From the NCBI GenBank assembly GCA_022846075.1, contig AP025582.1:3100001-3164000 (forward strand): a DNA stretch of 64,000 nucleotides. The letters are read 5' to 3'. Source of the DNA: Oscillospiraceae bacterium. GTDB taxonomy: Bacteria > Bacillota > Clostridia > Oscillospirales > Oscillospiraceae. Of this stretch, positions 1-7,642 are shown piece by piece (position 1 is the first letter of the stretch; the number at the start of each line of letters is the position of its first letter). The position numbers were made by a program, and so were the translations under genes. A model generated the notes under the pieces. It was not told where the DNA came from and made no database searches. It was given only the letters and a program-made list of their open reading frames with translations.

Positions 1-353
1 TTCTGGGCGGCGATGACGGCGTCGGCCATGGCCAGCAGCAGGTCGCCGGGCCCCGGCTTCCGTGCCTCGGTCCCCGCCTCGCCGTACACGTCCAGCCACC
101 GCTGGCAGTCGGCGCAGAAGATGAGGACCACCGGGGCCTGGGCGATGAAGGGCTGGTGGTCGCACAGCTCAGCCAGCTCCTCCTTTTCCCCCTGATCCAC
201 GATGTCCAGGATGGTGTAGAGCTGCTGGCACCCCGCCGTGGGGGCCTGGAAGGCGCACTCCAGCAGAAGCTCCTTCACCTCCGGGGCCACCGGCTCCTGG
301 GTGTAGGCCCGGACCGACCTGCGGTCAAACAGACTTTGGATGATCTGATTCAT
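1..353 (-). CDS. Nitroreductase family protein (partial, C-terminus outside window)
   Basis: The reverse strand opens with ATG at 353, preceded by GGGGGAGGTGAAGCGAT, a strong Shine-Dalgarno site. About 117 codons are visible and start MNQIIQSLFDRRSVRAYTQ. The RRSVRAY segment is the usual FMN-phosphate-binding start of the nitroreductase fold, and it is followed by a LLECAFQAPTAGCQQL-like stretch matching the family's A-P-S/T-A motif. Members are FMN-dependent NAD(P)H oxidoreductases, usually dimeric and cytosolic. The substrate cannot be inferred. The gene runs off the left edge, so length and C-terminal motifs are unknown. It is divergent from the AraC gene at 592. Confidence 0.8.
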   Translation of the reverse strand, partial: MNQIIQSLFDRRSVRAYTQEPVAPEVKELLLECAFQAPTAGCQQLYTILDIVDQGEKEELAELCDHQPFIAQAPVVLIFCADCQRWLDVYGEAGTEARKPGPGDLLLAMADAVIAAQ

Positions 354-427
354 ATCGCTTCACCTCCCCCCTATCCTACCCGCTTTTTTCTCCCGCGTCC
401 ATCCCCATTCGCGCAATTTGCAAAAAA

Positions 428-450
428 GCCGTCCCGGAGGCCGGGACGGC
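428..450. terminator. GC-rich hairpin with A/T tracts on both sides
   Basis: GCCGTCCCGG (428-437) pairs perfectly with CCGGGACGGC (441-450) across an AGG loop. Six A's precede it, giving a U-run on the minus strand, and ATTTTTC follows it. It lies in the spacer between two divergent genes, where neither gene needs a terminator. It is best placed to stop minus-strand transcripts arriving from the right, such as read-through from the van-type operon. It could instead sit in the nitroreductase leader. Confidence 0.6.
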
Positions 451-498
451 AGATTTTTCTTATTTGGCCCCTTGATACCGGGACAAAGGGGCCCCTTC

Positions 499-528
499 TT
501 GCCATCACCCCGCCGGGCATGGTATGAT
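499..528 (+). promoter_or_regulatory. Putative promoter of the AraC-family gene
   Basis: TTGCCA (499-504) and TATGAT (523-528) are separated by 18 bp, a reasonable sigma-A promoter about 65 bp before the AraC start codon. Confidence 0.45.
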
Positions 529-591
529 AGCCGCAGCGGCGCCTGGCGCCTGTGGGATGCGGTATCATTTTATGACGGAGGAGGGGATTTT

Positions 592-1392
592 ATGGAGCTG
601 AGCTTTCGGGGCGCCCATGACCGCCGTTTTCTGCGGACCCCCACCCATATCTATCTCCTCCCCCACCCGGCCCTCCGGCCCATGGTGGCCCACTACACCC
701 TCTGTCTGGCCGGGCCGGTGGCCCCCCACGGGACGGCGTTGACCCTCATTCCAGACGCCAGCGGATGTCTGGTCTTTGATCTGGGCCCCGGGGGCCTGAA
801 GGGCCGCATGTACGGCCCCACCACCCAGACGGTCACCGTCCAGAACGATCTGGGCCAATGTCCCTTCCGGTTTTTCGTGGAGTGCCGCCCCGGCGGGCTC
901 TACGGTCTCACCGGCCTGCCCCAGTGGGAGCTGGCCGACCGGGTCTGGCCCCTGGCGGACACGGCCCCCGCCCTGGAACGGGCGGTGGCGGAGGCCTTTT
1001 ATTCCAGCCGGGATCTGGACCGCTTCATCACCGCCGTGGACGCCCTGCTCCTCTCCCGGCCCGTCTTCGCCAATCCCGCCGCCCCGCTCCTGGCCGGGAT
1101 GGCCGCCGGGGCGCTGGAGCCGGGGGAGAGCGGCTACTCCCCCCGGCACCTGTCCCGGCTCTTCCGGGAGGGGGCCGGCATGGGCCACAAGGCCTTTCTC
1201 CGGGTCCTGCGGGTCAACGCCGCCGTGCGCCGGCTGTCGGAGGGCGTCCCCTCCCTCACCGCCCTGGCCCAGGAGCTTGGCTATTACGACCAGTCCCACT
1301 TCATCCACGACTTCCGTTCCGTCTGCGGCCTTACCCCAGGCGCCTACACCGGGCGGCTGGAGGATTTCTACAATGAGCCGCTGAAGCTCTGA
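592..1392 (+). CDS. AraC family transcriptional regulator
   Basis: A 266-residue protein. The start at 592 is chosen because GGAGGAGGGG lies just upstream; the frame is open further upstream without a ribosome site. The last ~100 residues carry a double helix-turn-helix: YSPRHLSRLFREGAGMGHKA, then the second helix pair around LAQELGYYDQSHFIHDF, and the usual G-x-T-P-x-x-Y end. The first ~150 residues are a poorly conserved effector domain. AraC members normally activate nearby genes in response to a small ligand; the target here is unknown. The last 25 bp overlap the 3' end of the racemase gene on the other strand. Confidence 0.85.
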   Translation: MELSFRGAHDRRFLRTPTHIYLLPHPALRPMVAHYTLCLAGPVAPHGTALTLIPDASGCLVFDLGPGGLKGRMYGPTTQTVTVQNDLGQCPFRFFVECRPGGLYGLTGLPQWELADRVWPLADTAPALERAVAEAFYSSRDLDRFITAVDALLLSRPVFANPAAPLLAGMAAGALEPGESGYSPRHLSRLFREGAGMGHKAFLRVLRVNAAVRRLSEGVPSLTALAQELGYYDQSHFIHDFRSVCGLTPGAYTGRLEDFYNEPLKL

Positions 1393-2537
1393 CCCCTCAC
1401 CGGGATCCGCTCCAGCCGGGGCCCCAGGCGGCTCAAAAGCTCGTTGGTGATGGTGCCCGCCGCCTCGGCGGTCTCGCTGGCCCGGATGGTCTCCTCCCCC
1501 CAGGAGCCGATGACCACCGCCGCGTCCCCCGCCCGCGCCTGGGGGATGTGGGAGACGTCCACCATGGTCTGGTCCATGCAGACCCGCCCCACCACCGGGG
1601 CCCCGCGCCCGTGGAGCAGTACCCGCCCCGCCCCGTTGGACAGGCTCCGGGGGAAGCCGTCGGCGTAGCCGATGGCCAGGGCGGCGATCCGGGTCTCCTC
1701 CCTGGCCTGGAAGGCCAGGCCGTACCCGGCGTATTCCCCCGGCCGGAGCGTCCGCACCGAGGCCACCCGGGCCTTTACCGACAGCACGGGCCGCAGCAGG
1801 TCCTTCCACCGCTCCGTGTCCGCCCGGGTGCTCCCCTCCCCATAGAGGGCGATCCCCACCCGGGCGTAGCTGCCACCCAGCTGGGGATAATTCAGCAGGC
1901 CGTAGCTGCTGAGGAGGTGGGTCTTTCCCACGGCGCGGCCCCGGCCCTCCAGCTCCTCTACCAGCCGCCGGAAGGCCCCGGCCTGGCCCAGGGTGAAGGC
2001 CCGGTCCCGTGGCAGGCAGGTGTCGGCGGCGCACAGGTGGGTGAACACCCCCTCCACCCGAAGGTTTTTCCGCCGGAACACTCCGGCGATGGGCCCCGGC
2101 TCCTCCGCCGGAAATCCCAGACGGCGCATCCCCGTGTCCACCCCGATGTGGACCCGGACCGGCTTCCCGTACTCCTCCAGGGCCCCGGCAAAGGGGCCGT
2201 CCACCACGGTCTGGACCAGATCGTACCGGGTGAGCAGGGGGAAGTCCGAGGGGTGGGTGTAGCCCAGCACCAGGATATCCCCCCGGACCCCGTCCCGGCG
2301 CAGCCGGGCCCCCTCCTCCGCCGTGGCCACGCAGAAGGCGTCCACCCCCAGGCGGTTCAGCTCCCTGGCCACGGGTACGGCCCCGTGGCCGTAGGCCTCC
2401 GCCTTCACGGCGGGCATGAGCTGACAGCCCGGTGGCAGCAGGGCCCTCAGGGCGGCCGCGTTGTGGTCCAGCGCGTCCAGGTCCACCTCCGCCCACGCCC
2501 GGCCCATCCGGCCGGGCGTTTTTCCGTCCTCCGGCAT
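1368..2537 (-). CDS. vanT: VanT-type serine/alanine racemase, soluble (no membrane domain)
   Basis: A 389-residue fold-type III PLP racemase. The PLP lysine lies in LMPAVKAEAYGHGA near residue 40, and GYADGFPRS and GRVCMDQTMVDVS are the other family blocks. The CVATAEEGARL and GDILVLGYT segments and the C-terminal GTITNELLSRLG resemble, from memory, VanT rather than housekeeping Alr, which usually reads TINYE...S-x-R-V-P-R. VanT makes D-Ser for D-Ala-D-Ser precursors. Classic VanT has an N-terminal ~10-TM acyltransferase-like domain that is absent here. It is the last gene of a tight four-gene operon, 5 bp after the acetyltransferase stop. A plain alanine racemase is the alternative. Confidence 0.8.
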   Translation of the reverse strand: MPEDGKTPGRMGRAWAEVDLDALDHNAAALRALLPPGCQLMPAVKAEAYGHGAVPVARELNRLGVDAFCVATAEEGARLRRDGVRGDILVLGYTHPSDFPLLTRYDLVQTVVDGPFAGALEEYGKPVRVHIGVDTGMRRLGFPAEEPGPIAGVFRRKNLRVEGVFTHLCAADTCLPRDRAFTLGQAGAFRRLVEELEGRGRAVGKTHLLSSYGLLNYPQLGGSYARVGIALYGEGSTRADTERWKDLLRPVLSVKARVASVRTLRPGEYAGYGLAFQAREETRIAALAIGYADGFPRSLSNGAGRVLLHGRGAPVVGRVCMDQTMVDVSHIPQARAGDAAVVIGSWGEETIRASETAEAAGTITNELLSRLGPRLERIPVRGQSFSGSL

Positions 2538-2542
2538 TTCCC

Positions 2543-3004
2543 TCACCCCTTTCGGATGATCCGGGGCTGGGGCGCCACCACGGTGCACCCGGCGGGCACG
2601 TCGGCGCTCACCACGGCCCCGGCCCCGATCCTGGCCCCGTCGCCCACGCGGATGTCCCCCACCAGCACGGCCCCGGCCCCGATGAGGCAGCCCGCCCCGA
2701 TCTTCGGGGCCTTTCCCGCCACCTCTCCGATGGTGACGTTCTGGTAGACGCGGCAGTCCGCCCCTATCTCGGCGTAGCGGGAGATATAGACCCCGTGGAG
2801 GCCGTGGGGCAGGCAGGGCTCCCCCCGGATCACCGCCCCATTCCCCACGTATCCCCCGTGTCGGTGGGCCATCCGGCTGAGAAAAAAGGTGAGGATGTGC
2901 CGCTCCAGCCTGCTCCGGCTCCGCTCCCGCCGGGCGAAGAGCCGCCAAAACCGGCGCAGGTTGTCCCCCTTGGAGTAGTCCACCAGCCGCTCCCGCAGAC
3001 TCAT
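2543..3004 (-). CDS. Serine O-acetyltransferase-like left-handed beta-helix protein in the van-type operon
   Basis: A 153-residue hexapeptide-repeat protein. An N-terminal helical stretch rich in Arg is followed by a conserved LPHGLHGVYIS segment and repeats such as IGADCRVYQNVTIG, IGAGCLIGAGAVLVG and IGAGAVVSADVPAGC, typical of CysE/SAT-type acyltransferases. The His residues in LPHGLHG are candidate catalytic residues. It is shorter than CysE (~260 aa) because the long N-terminal helical domain is missing. Its ATG overlaps the VanXY stop (ATGA), so it is translationally coupled. Inference: it acetylates serine or a cell-wall sugar or peptide; the substrate is not readable from sequence. Confidence 0.75.
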   Translation of the reverse strand: MSLRERLVDYSKGDNLRRFWRLFARRERSRSRLERHILTFFLSRMAHRHGGYVGNGAVIRGEPCLPHGLHGVYISRYAEIGADCRVYQNVTIGEVAGKAPKIGAGCLIGAGAVLVGDIRVGDGARIGAGAVVSADVPAGCTVVAPQPRIIRKG

Positions 3005-3597
3005 GCCCCCGCCTCCCCCAAAAGCGCGTGGTACTCCTCCAGGGTGAGGCCCCGCTCCGTCATCAGCTGGGCGTGGGGCGTCCCCACGTAGCGGAAGTGC
3101 CAGGGCTCGTGGGCGATGCCGGTGATCCGTTCCTTCCCCGCGGGATAGCGCTGGATGAAGCCGTAGCGGGCCATCCGCGCCCGGAAAGCCTGGCAGATGC
3201 CCTCGTAGGGGAACTCCGGCCGGATGAAGTCCACCTCTTCCCCCCGCAGACCCAGGTCGATGGCAAGGCCGGTCTGGTGCTCGCTGTGGCCGGGACGGGC
3301 CACGAACTTCCGGGTAAACTCCTCCCCGTTCTCCGCCATGGAGTCGTCCCAGATAGCCCGCTGCTCGGCCTGGGAGCGCCAGCCGCTCACGGGGAGGATG
3401 TCCGCCCAGCCTCCCAGTTCCTCCATGAGGGCATTCAGCATGGCCGCCGCCCGGCGGGTCATCAAAATGCCGCCGTCGGCCGGGTGGACGGGCACCAGCG
3501 GCTCCTCGGGCAGCCCGGGGGGACAGGGGAAGGTCCCGTTGACCAGGACCAGGTCCCCCAGTTCAAACGCCGGACCATGGAAAAGCTCCGTTCTCAT
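3001..3597 (-). CDS. vanXY: VanXY/VanY-type D,D-peptidase
   Basis: A 198-residue zinc D,D-peptidase of the VanY/VanXY family. SGWRS, then RPGHSEHQTGLAIDLG (the SxHxxGxAxD zinc site) and EPWHFRYVG (catalytic Glu and third zinc His) are all present. No signal peptide or transmembrane anchor is seen, so it is cytosolic like VanXY and unlike membrane VanY. VanXY enzymes hydrolyse D-Ala-D-Ala dipeptide and trim pentapeptide precursors, removing the vancomycin-binding end. Its start overlaps the ligase stop (ATGA) and its stop overlaps the next start. Confidence 0.85.
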   Translation of the reverse strand: MRTELFHGPAFELGDLVLVNGTFPCPPGLPEEPLVPVHPADGGILMTRRAAAMLNALMEELGGWADILPVSGWRSQAEQRAIWDDSMAENGEEFTRKFVARPGHSEHQTGLAIDLGLRGEEVDFIRPEFPYEGICQAFRARMARYGFIQRYPAGKERITGIAHEPWHFRYVGTPHAQLMTERGLTLEEYHALLGEAGA

Positions 3598-4643
3598 GTC
3601 CCCACCGCCTCTCCGATGACCCGGTCCAGCACCGCTTCAAAAGAAATACCCGCCGCCGCCATCATGCTGGGGAACCGGCTGTGGGCGGTAAAGCCGGGAA
3701 TGGTGTTCACCTCATTAAAGACGATCTTCCCCTCCGGGGTGAGGAACATATCCACCCGGGCGAAGCCCCGGCAGCCCAGGGCCCGGTAAATCTTCCGGGC
3801 CGCCTCCTTGATCTCCCCGGCCTTCTCCGGGGCGATCCGGGCGGGGACATGGATTTGGGAGGTGATCAGGTTATACTTCTCCGTGAAATCGAAAAAGCCG
3901 CCCGCCAGCTCGATCTCGTCCACTTCCCCAACCACCGGCTCTCTGTGGCCCATGACGGCGCACCCCACCTCAAAGCCGGGGATGGCCTCTTCCACGATGA
4001 CCTCGCCGTCATAGCGGAAGGCCCCGTTGACCGCCGACAGCAGGTCCTCCGGCCCGGTCACCCGGGTCACACCGAAGGAGGAGCCCGCCTTCACCGGCTT
4101 CACGAACAGCGGGTAGCCCAGGCCCTCCGCCCGGGACAGGGCCTCCTCCGCCGCGAAGTCCGGCTCCAGCACGAAGGAGGCGGGCACCGCCACCCCCGCC
4201 AGAGCGGCCAGCTTGTGGGCCCGGTCCTTGTCCATGCCCAGGGCGGAGGCCAGGGTCCCGCACCCCACCAGGGGGATACCGGCCAGCTCGCAGAGGCCCT
4301 GGACCGTCCCGTCCTCCCCGTTTCCACCGTGGAGCACGGGGAACACCCCGTCCACGGGCACCCGCTCCACGCCCCTTTCCCGGAACACCAGCAGGGCATG
4401 CTCGCTCCGGTTGGGGGACAGGGCCGCCGGAGCCAGGCGCTCAGAATCCGCCCAGGTATCCGCCCCGATCTCCTTCCAATCCCCGCCGAACCAGTACCAG
4501 TCCCCCTCCCGGGTGATGCCCACCGGCACCGGGCGGTACTTTTTCAGGTCTATGTGCTCCAGCACCCCGCTGGCCGACTCCAGGGACACGCCGTACTCCG
4601 GCGAGCACCCGCCAAACAGAACCACGATATTTTTCCGCTCCAC
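3594..4643 (-). CDS. vanG: VanG-type D-alanine--D-serine ligase
   Basis: A 349-residue ATP-grasp ligase, the same length as VanG from memory. GTG at 4643 is preceded by GGAAGGGGAG. Blocks: VVLFGGCSPEYGVSLESA at the N-terminus, VFPVLHGGNGEDGTVQG, PLFVKPVKAGSSFGVT, and the C-terminal VFNEVNTIPGFT. The omega-loop segment EKYNLITSQIHVPARI matches the D-Ser-selective VanG/VanC/VanE type rather than D-lactate ligases. The enzyme would join D-Ala and D-Ser so that precursors bind glycopeptides weakly. It is first gene of the operon. No VanRS two-component genes lie nearby, so control must be constitutive, leader-based or in trans. A second housekeeping Ddl is expected elsewhere. Confidence 0.85.
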   Translation of the reverse strand: MERKNIVVLFGGCSPEYGVSLESASGVLEHIDLKKYRPVPVGITREGDWYWFGGDWKEIGADTWADSERLAPAALSPNRSEHALLVFRERGVERVPVDGVFPVLHGGNGEDGTVQGLCELAGIPLVGCGTLASALGMDKDRAHKLAALAGVAVPASFVLEPDFAAEEALSRAEGLGYPLFVKPVKAGSSFGVTRVTGPEDLLSAVNGAFRYDGEVIVEEAIPGFEVGCAVMGHREPVVGEVDEIELAGGFFDFTEKYNLITSQIHVPARIAPEKAGEIKEAARKIYRALGCRGFARVDMFLTPEGKIVFNEVNTIPGFTAHSRFPSMMAAAGISFEAVLDRVIGEAVGT

Positions 4644-4663
4644 TGTTTTTCTCCCCTTCCACC

Positions 4664-4712
4664 GCGGGCGCCGCGGCGCCCGCTTTTGTATATTCATCAT
4701 ACAAAAGCGGGC
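4664..4712 (-). promoter_or_regulatory. Overlapping palindromes in the van-type operon leader
   Basis: A perfect 20-bp palindrome (4664-4683, centred on CCGCGG) overlaps a second perfect dyad: 14-bp arms 4678-4691 and 4699-4712 around a 7-nt spacer, core GCTTTTGTAT/ATACAAAAGC. They share GCGGGC, so in RNA the two hairpins would be mutually exclusive. The palindrome ends about 20 nt before the GTG start of the ligase. This could be a repressor operator at the promoter or an alternative-fold leader. There is no U-run, so it is not a simple terminator. Confidence 0.6.
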
Positions 4713-4873
4713 CCCTTCAAGTCTCAACTTTCCCTGTGGATTCCCTGATGATTTTCTGAAGCGAAACATACGATTTTCTGACGGGGCGCCCTGCCGGTGG
4801 CCGTTTTTTACAAGCGGGGGACCGTTTTTTCTGCTATGCTTTTGCCATCCCATACGAAAAGGAGATTGTTTCA

Positions 4874-5362
4874 ATGGAATTCAGAGGTGTCCTGTTTGCG
4901 GTGCGCTCTATGGCCGTATCCCGCCCCTTCTATGAAAACGTGCTGGGCCGGAAGGTGGCCCTTGACCTGGGAGCCAACCTGGTCTTCGCGGGCGGCCCCA
5001 CCCTCCAGGAGCAGTTTGCCGAGCTGGTGGGCTTTCCCGAGGAGAAAACGGTCTACGGCGCCCACGATACCGAGCTCTACTTCGAGACCGACCACCTGGA
5101 CCAGGAGGTCCCCCAGGTCAAGGCGGCGGGGGTAAAGATCCTCCACGATGTGAAGGAGTACCCTTGGGGCCAGCGGGTCTTCCGCTTTTTCGACCCCGAC
5201 GGCCACATCATCGAGCTAGCCGACAGCATGAAGGCCGTCATTCTCCGCTATCTGGACCAGGGCCTCAGCGAGGAGGAGGTCGCCCGCCGCTGCCAGCACC
5301 CCGTGGAGTTCATCCACTGGTGCAAGGAGCACCCCGACGAGGACGCTCCCCAGGACATGTGA
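4874..5362 (+). CDS. VOC (glyoxalase/bleomycin-resistance fold) family protein
   Basis: A 162-residue protein with one vicinal-oxygen-chelate domain, residues ~1-115. It runs from the N-terminal beta strand and SRPFYENVLG helix to RFFDPDGHIIELAD, where Glu is the usual metal ligand. A ~45-residue helical tail (RYLDQGLSEEEVARRCQ...) follows and is not part of the VOC core. AAGGAG lies 9 nt before ATG. VOC members are metal-dependent lyases, dioxygenases or binding proteins; the function cannot be assigned. It is divergent from the van-type operon and monocistronic. Confidence 0.7.
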   Translation: MEFRGVLFAVRSMAVSRPFYENVLGRKVALDLGANLVFAGGPTLQEQFAELVGFPEEKTVYGAHDTELYFETDHLDQEVPQVKAAGVKILHDVKEYPWGQRVFRFFDPDGHIIELADSMKAVILRYLDQGLSEEEVARRCQHPVEFIHWCKEHPDEDAPQDM

Positions 5363-5368
5363 TCAAAT

Positions 5369-5405
5369 AAAGGACCTCCCCCGGCTGCGCCGGGGGAGGT
5401 CCTTT
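5369..5405 (+). terminator. Rho-independent terminator of the VOC gene
   Basis: A 17-bp perfect stem (AAAGGACCTCCCCCGGC, 5369-5385, against 5389-5405) with a 3-nt loop; the T-run falls in the right arm. Confidence 0.9.
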
Positions 5406-5584
5406 TCAAAGAAAGCAGGTCCGGACCAGGATCATTTAGAAAACCGTCCCGCCGCCTGCCGGAAGGAACTGCGGCGCCGTCCGTCCAGACTGCCCGGCGT
5501 CGGCAGGGCCAGGCGTTCTGGCAGGAGGCACAAAGCGATCCCCCACTCCTTTTTGATCGGCAATCACTTCCCCAATAGAAAAGC

Positions 5585-5620
5585 AAAAGATGAGACGGCC
5601 TTTCGGCCGTCTCATCTTTT
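5585..5620. terminator. Bidirectional terminator downstream of trmO
   Basis: A 16-bp perfect stem AAAAGATGAGACGGCC / GGCCGTCTCATCTTTT with a TTTC loop. It lies ~70 bp beyond the trmO stop. The 5406-5584 stretch between the two terminators holds no supported gene. Confidence 0.85.
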
Positions 5621-5688
5621 GTTCCGCAGGCAGTTATTACGGATCATGCTGGATATCACGGCGAAGGGCCGTTATACCGCCCTTCCCC

Positions 5689-6387
5689 TCAGGGCGTCCG
5701 GTCCCCGTCCTCAACCGCCAGGACCCGCAGCAGGTTTCCCTCCACCGAAAAGCGCACCTCCAGCCCCACGAAGGCCATCCCGTACACCCGCGACCGGTCG
5801 TCCTGGTAGGAGGGCCGGGGATCACAGGCCAGCACCCCACGAAGGGCCTCTCTCCGGTCCTCCGGGACCTTTTCCAGCAGCTCCGGGGGGAACCGCACCT
5901 CCAGCTTCCGCTCCGGCGGAGGGGCGAAGCCCTCTCCGGCTTCCGGGTGGGCGTCGGCATAGGGCACATAGGGCTTAATGTCGTAGATGGGGGTGCCGTC
6001 CATCAGGTCGGCCCCCGAGACATAGAGCACCGGCCCCTCCCCCGTGTGGAGCTCCACCCCCTCCAGCTTCACACAGGACAAGCCCAGGGGGTTGGGCCGG
6101 AAGGGGGATCGGGTGGCGAAAACCCCCACCCGAGTGTTGCCCCCCAGCCTGGGCGGCCGCACCGTAGGGGACCAGTCCCGCCGAAGGGCGGCGGAAAAGC
6201 CCCAGATGAGCCACAGATGGGAAAACCCCTCGATGCCCCGCAGGACGTCGGGGTTTCGGAACTCCTCTTCCAGAACGATCTTTCCCCGCAGCTCCGCCAC
6301 CAGCCCACTCTGCCGGGGGATCCCGAACTTGGTGGGAAACTCGCTCACCATTCGGGCCACAGGCCGCACCTCCAGCCGGTTTTCCAT
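5689..6387 (-). CDS. trmO: tRNA (N6-threonylcarbamoyladenosine(37)-N6)-methyltransferase TrmO
   Basis: A 232-residue TsaA/YaeB family protein. Features include an N-terminal PTKFGIPRQSGLV block, SHLWLIWGF, and TRSPFRPNPLGLSCVKL, the SAM-binding signature of this SPOUT-unrelated beta-barrel family. The C-terminal half holds DPRPSYQDD, a conserved substrate-site motif. It N6-methylates t6A37 in Thr tRNA using SAM. ATG 6387 is chosen over ATG 6396 because AGGAGG abuts 6396 but is properly spaced from 6387. It is monocistronic; the rRNA operon's tRNAs, including a tRNA-Thr(GGU), lie immediately upstream. Confidence 0.9.
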   Translation of the reverse strand: MENRLEVRPVARMVSEFPTKFGIPRQSGLVAELRGKIVLEEEFRNPDVLRGIEGFSHLWLIWGFSAALRRDWSPTVRPPRLGGNTRVGVFATRSPFRPNPLGLSCVKLEGVELHTGEGPVLYVSGADLMDGTPIYDIKPYVPYADAHPEAGEGFAPPPERKLEVRFPPELLEKVPEDRREALRGVLACDPRPSYQDDRSRVYGMAFVGLEVRFSVEGNLLRVLAVEDGDRTP

Positions 6388-6509
6388 TCCCCTCATCCTC
6401 CTATCCGGTCGCCTCTAAACTTCTGACAATCTTCTTACACCGACCTGTCAGATTCCGCACAAGTAAAAAAGAAAAAACCTTAGAACCATTCAGGCTCTAA
6501 GGCTTCCTC

Positions 6510-6585
<76 letters not shown>

Positions 6586-6612
6586 ATGTCAGGCGCGGTT
6601 GCGCCCAACAGA

Positions 6613-6689
<77 letters not shown>

Positions 6690-6728
6690 ATCTTTATATA
6701 TGGTCATGCGGATAAACCGCTTGTACCC

Positions 6729-6804
6729 TGGCAGGGGCAGAAGGACTCGAACCCTCGGCACGCGGTTTTGGAGACCGCTGCTCTACCAACTGAGCTATAC
6801 CCCT
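6729..6804 (-). tRNA. tRNA-Trp (CCA)
   Basis: 76 nt; acceptor AGGGGTA/TGCCCCT, anticodon loop CTCCAAA, CCA encoded. Confidence 0.95.
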
Positions 6805-6807
6805 ATG

Positions 6808-6884
6808 TGGTGGGCCTTCGGGGACTCGAACCCAGGACCGACCGGTTATGAGCCGGCTGCTCTAACCAACTGAGCTAAAGGCCC
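6808..6884 (-). tRNA. tRNA-Met (CAT), elongator most likely
   Basis: 77 nt; acceptor GGGCCTT/AAGGCCC, anticodon loop CTCATAA. A CAT anticodon could also be tRNA-Ile2 (lysidine-modified); the acceptor and overall form favour elongator Met. Confidence 0.85.
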
Positions 6885-6957
6885 GTCTCGCCGCACGATC
6901 CTTTTGGAACAAGGAAAAACGGCACGCCGTCGCAGACAGCGGCGGCATGCCGCATTC

Positions 6958-7033
6958 TGGCTCCCCAAGTTGGACTCGAACCAACGACCCTGCGATTAAC
7001 AGTCGCATGCTCTACCGACTGAGCTATTGAGGA
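6958..7033 (-). tRNA. tRNA-Asn (GTT)
   Basis: 76 nt; acceptor TCCTCAA/TTGGGGA with two G-U pairs, anticodon loop CTGTTAA. It is first tRNA after 5S. Confidence 0.95.
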
Positions 7034-7082
7034 ATATAGAAGAGGGTCTGGCCTGGTCATAGGCCAGACCCTCTTGCATTGT

Positions 7083-7196
<114 letters not shown>

Positions 7197-7197
<1 letters not shown>

Positions 7198-7240
7198 TTA
7201 CTTTTCTTTGAAAAGAAAAGTAAGCAAAAGAAACTTCCAT
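7197..7240 (+). repeat. Hairpin-plus-tail element H1, abutting the 5S 5' end
   Basis: A 13-bp perfect stem CTTACTTTTCTTT/AAAGAAAAGTAAG (7197-7224, loop GA) followed by GCAAAAGAAACTTCC. It is one of four related elements in this rRNA operon (also 7354-7380, 7532-7573, 10867-10905). Confidence 0.7.
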
Positions 7241-7338
7241 ATCTCCGTCTCTGCCCTACGGAACTTTCTTCTCCTTACCGTTCTTATCAACAGTAAGATA
7301 TTATATTCAGTTGTCCTCGCTGTGTCAAGAGCCTTTTA

Positions 7339-7380
7339 TCAAAGTTCTCTTTGCTTACTTTCTCTTTCAAGAGAAAGTAA
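7339..7380 (-). repeat. Hairpin-plus-tail element H2, directly after tRNA-Glu CCA
   Basis: Stem TTACTTTCTCTT/AAGAGAAAGTAA (7355-7380, loop TC). On the minus strand it follows the tRNA-Glu 3' end and carries a GCAAAGAGAACTT tail, matching element H4 after tRNA-Ile. Confidence 0.7.
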
Positions 7381-7381
7381 A

Positions 7382-7456
7382 TGGTGACCCGTGGGAGAGT
7401 CGAACTCCCGTTTGCGGCGTGAGAGGCCGCCGTCTTGACCACTTGACCAACGGGCC
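7382..7456 (-). tRNA. tRNA-Glu (CTC)
   Basis: 75 nt; acceptor GGCCCGT/ACGGGTC, anticodon loop CTCTCAC. It lies between 23S and 5S. Confidence 0.95.
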
Positions 7457-7457
7457 A

Positions 7458-7533
7458 TGGTGCGCCTTCACGGACTCGAACCGGGGACCCACTGATTAAG
7501 AGTCAGTTGCTCTACCAACTGAGCTAAAGGCGC
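7458..7533 (-). tRNA. tRNA-Lys (CTT)
   Basis: 76 nt; acceptor GCGCCTT/AAGGCGC, anticodon loop CTCTTAA. The T-stem has one C-U mismatch. It lies between 23S and 5S. Confidence 0.93.
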
Positions 7534-7575
7534 ATACTTTTCTTCGAGAAGGAAAGTATGCAAAAGAAGCTTTCA
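7532..7575 (+). repeat. Hairpin-plus-tail element H3, abutting the tRNA-Lys 5' end
   Basis: Stem GCATACTTT...AAAGTATGC (about 7532-7561) with tail GCAAAAGAAGCTTTC, in the same orientation as H1. Confidence 0.65.
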
Positions 7576-7642
7576 TAAACCTCTCTTCCATGCGGAGCTT
7601 TCTTAAGGCTCCCTCTTCTTCCGAAGAATGGTGCTTTGGAAC

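Noticed and set aside
565-2496. 643-residue minus-strand ORF over araC and vanT
   Set aside because: Gly/Arg/Pro-rich frame shadow of the racemase, running antisense through araC.
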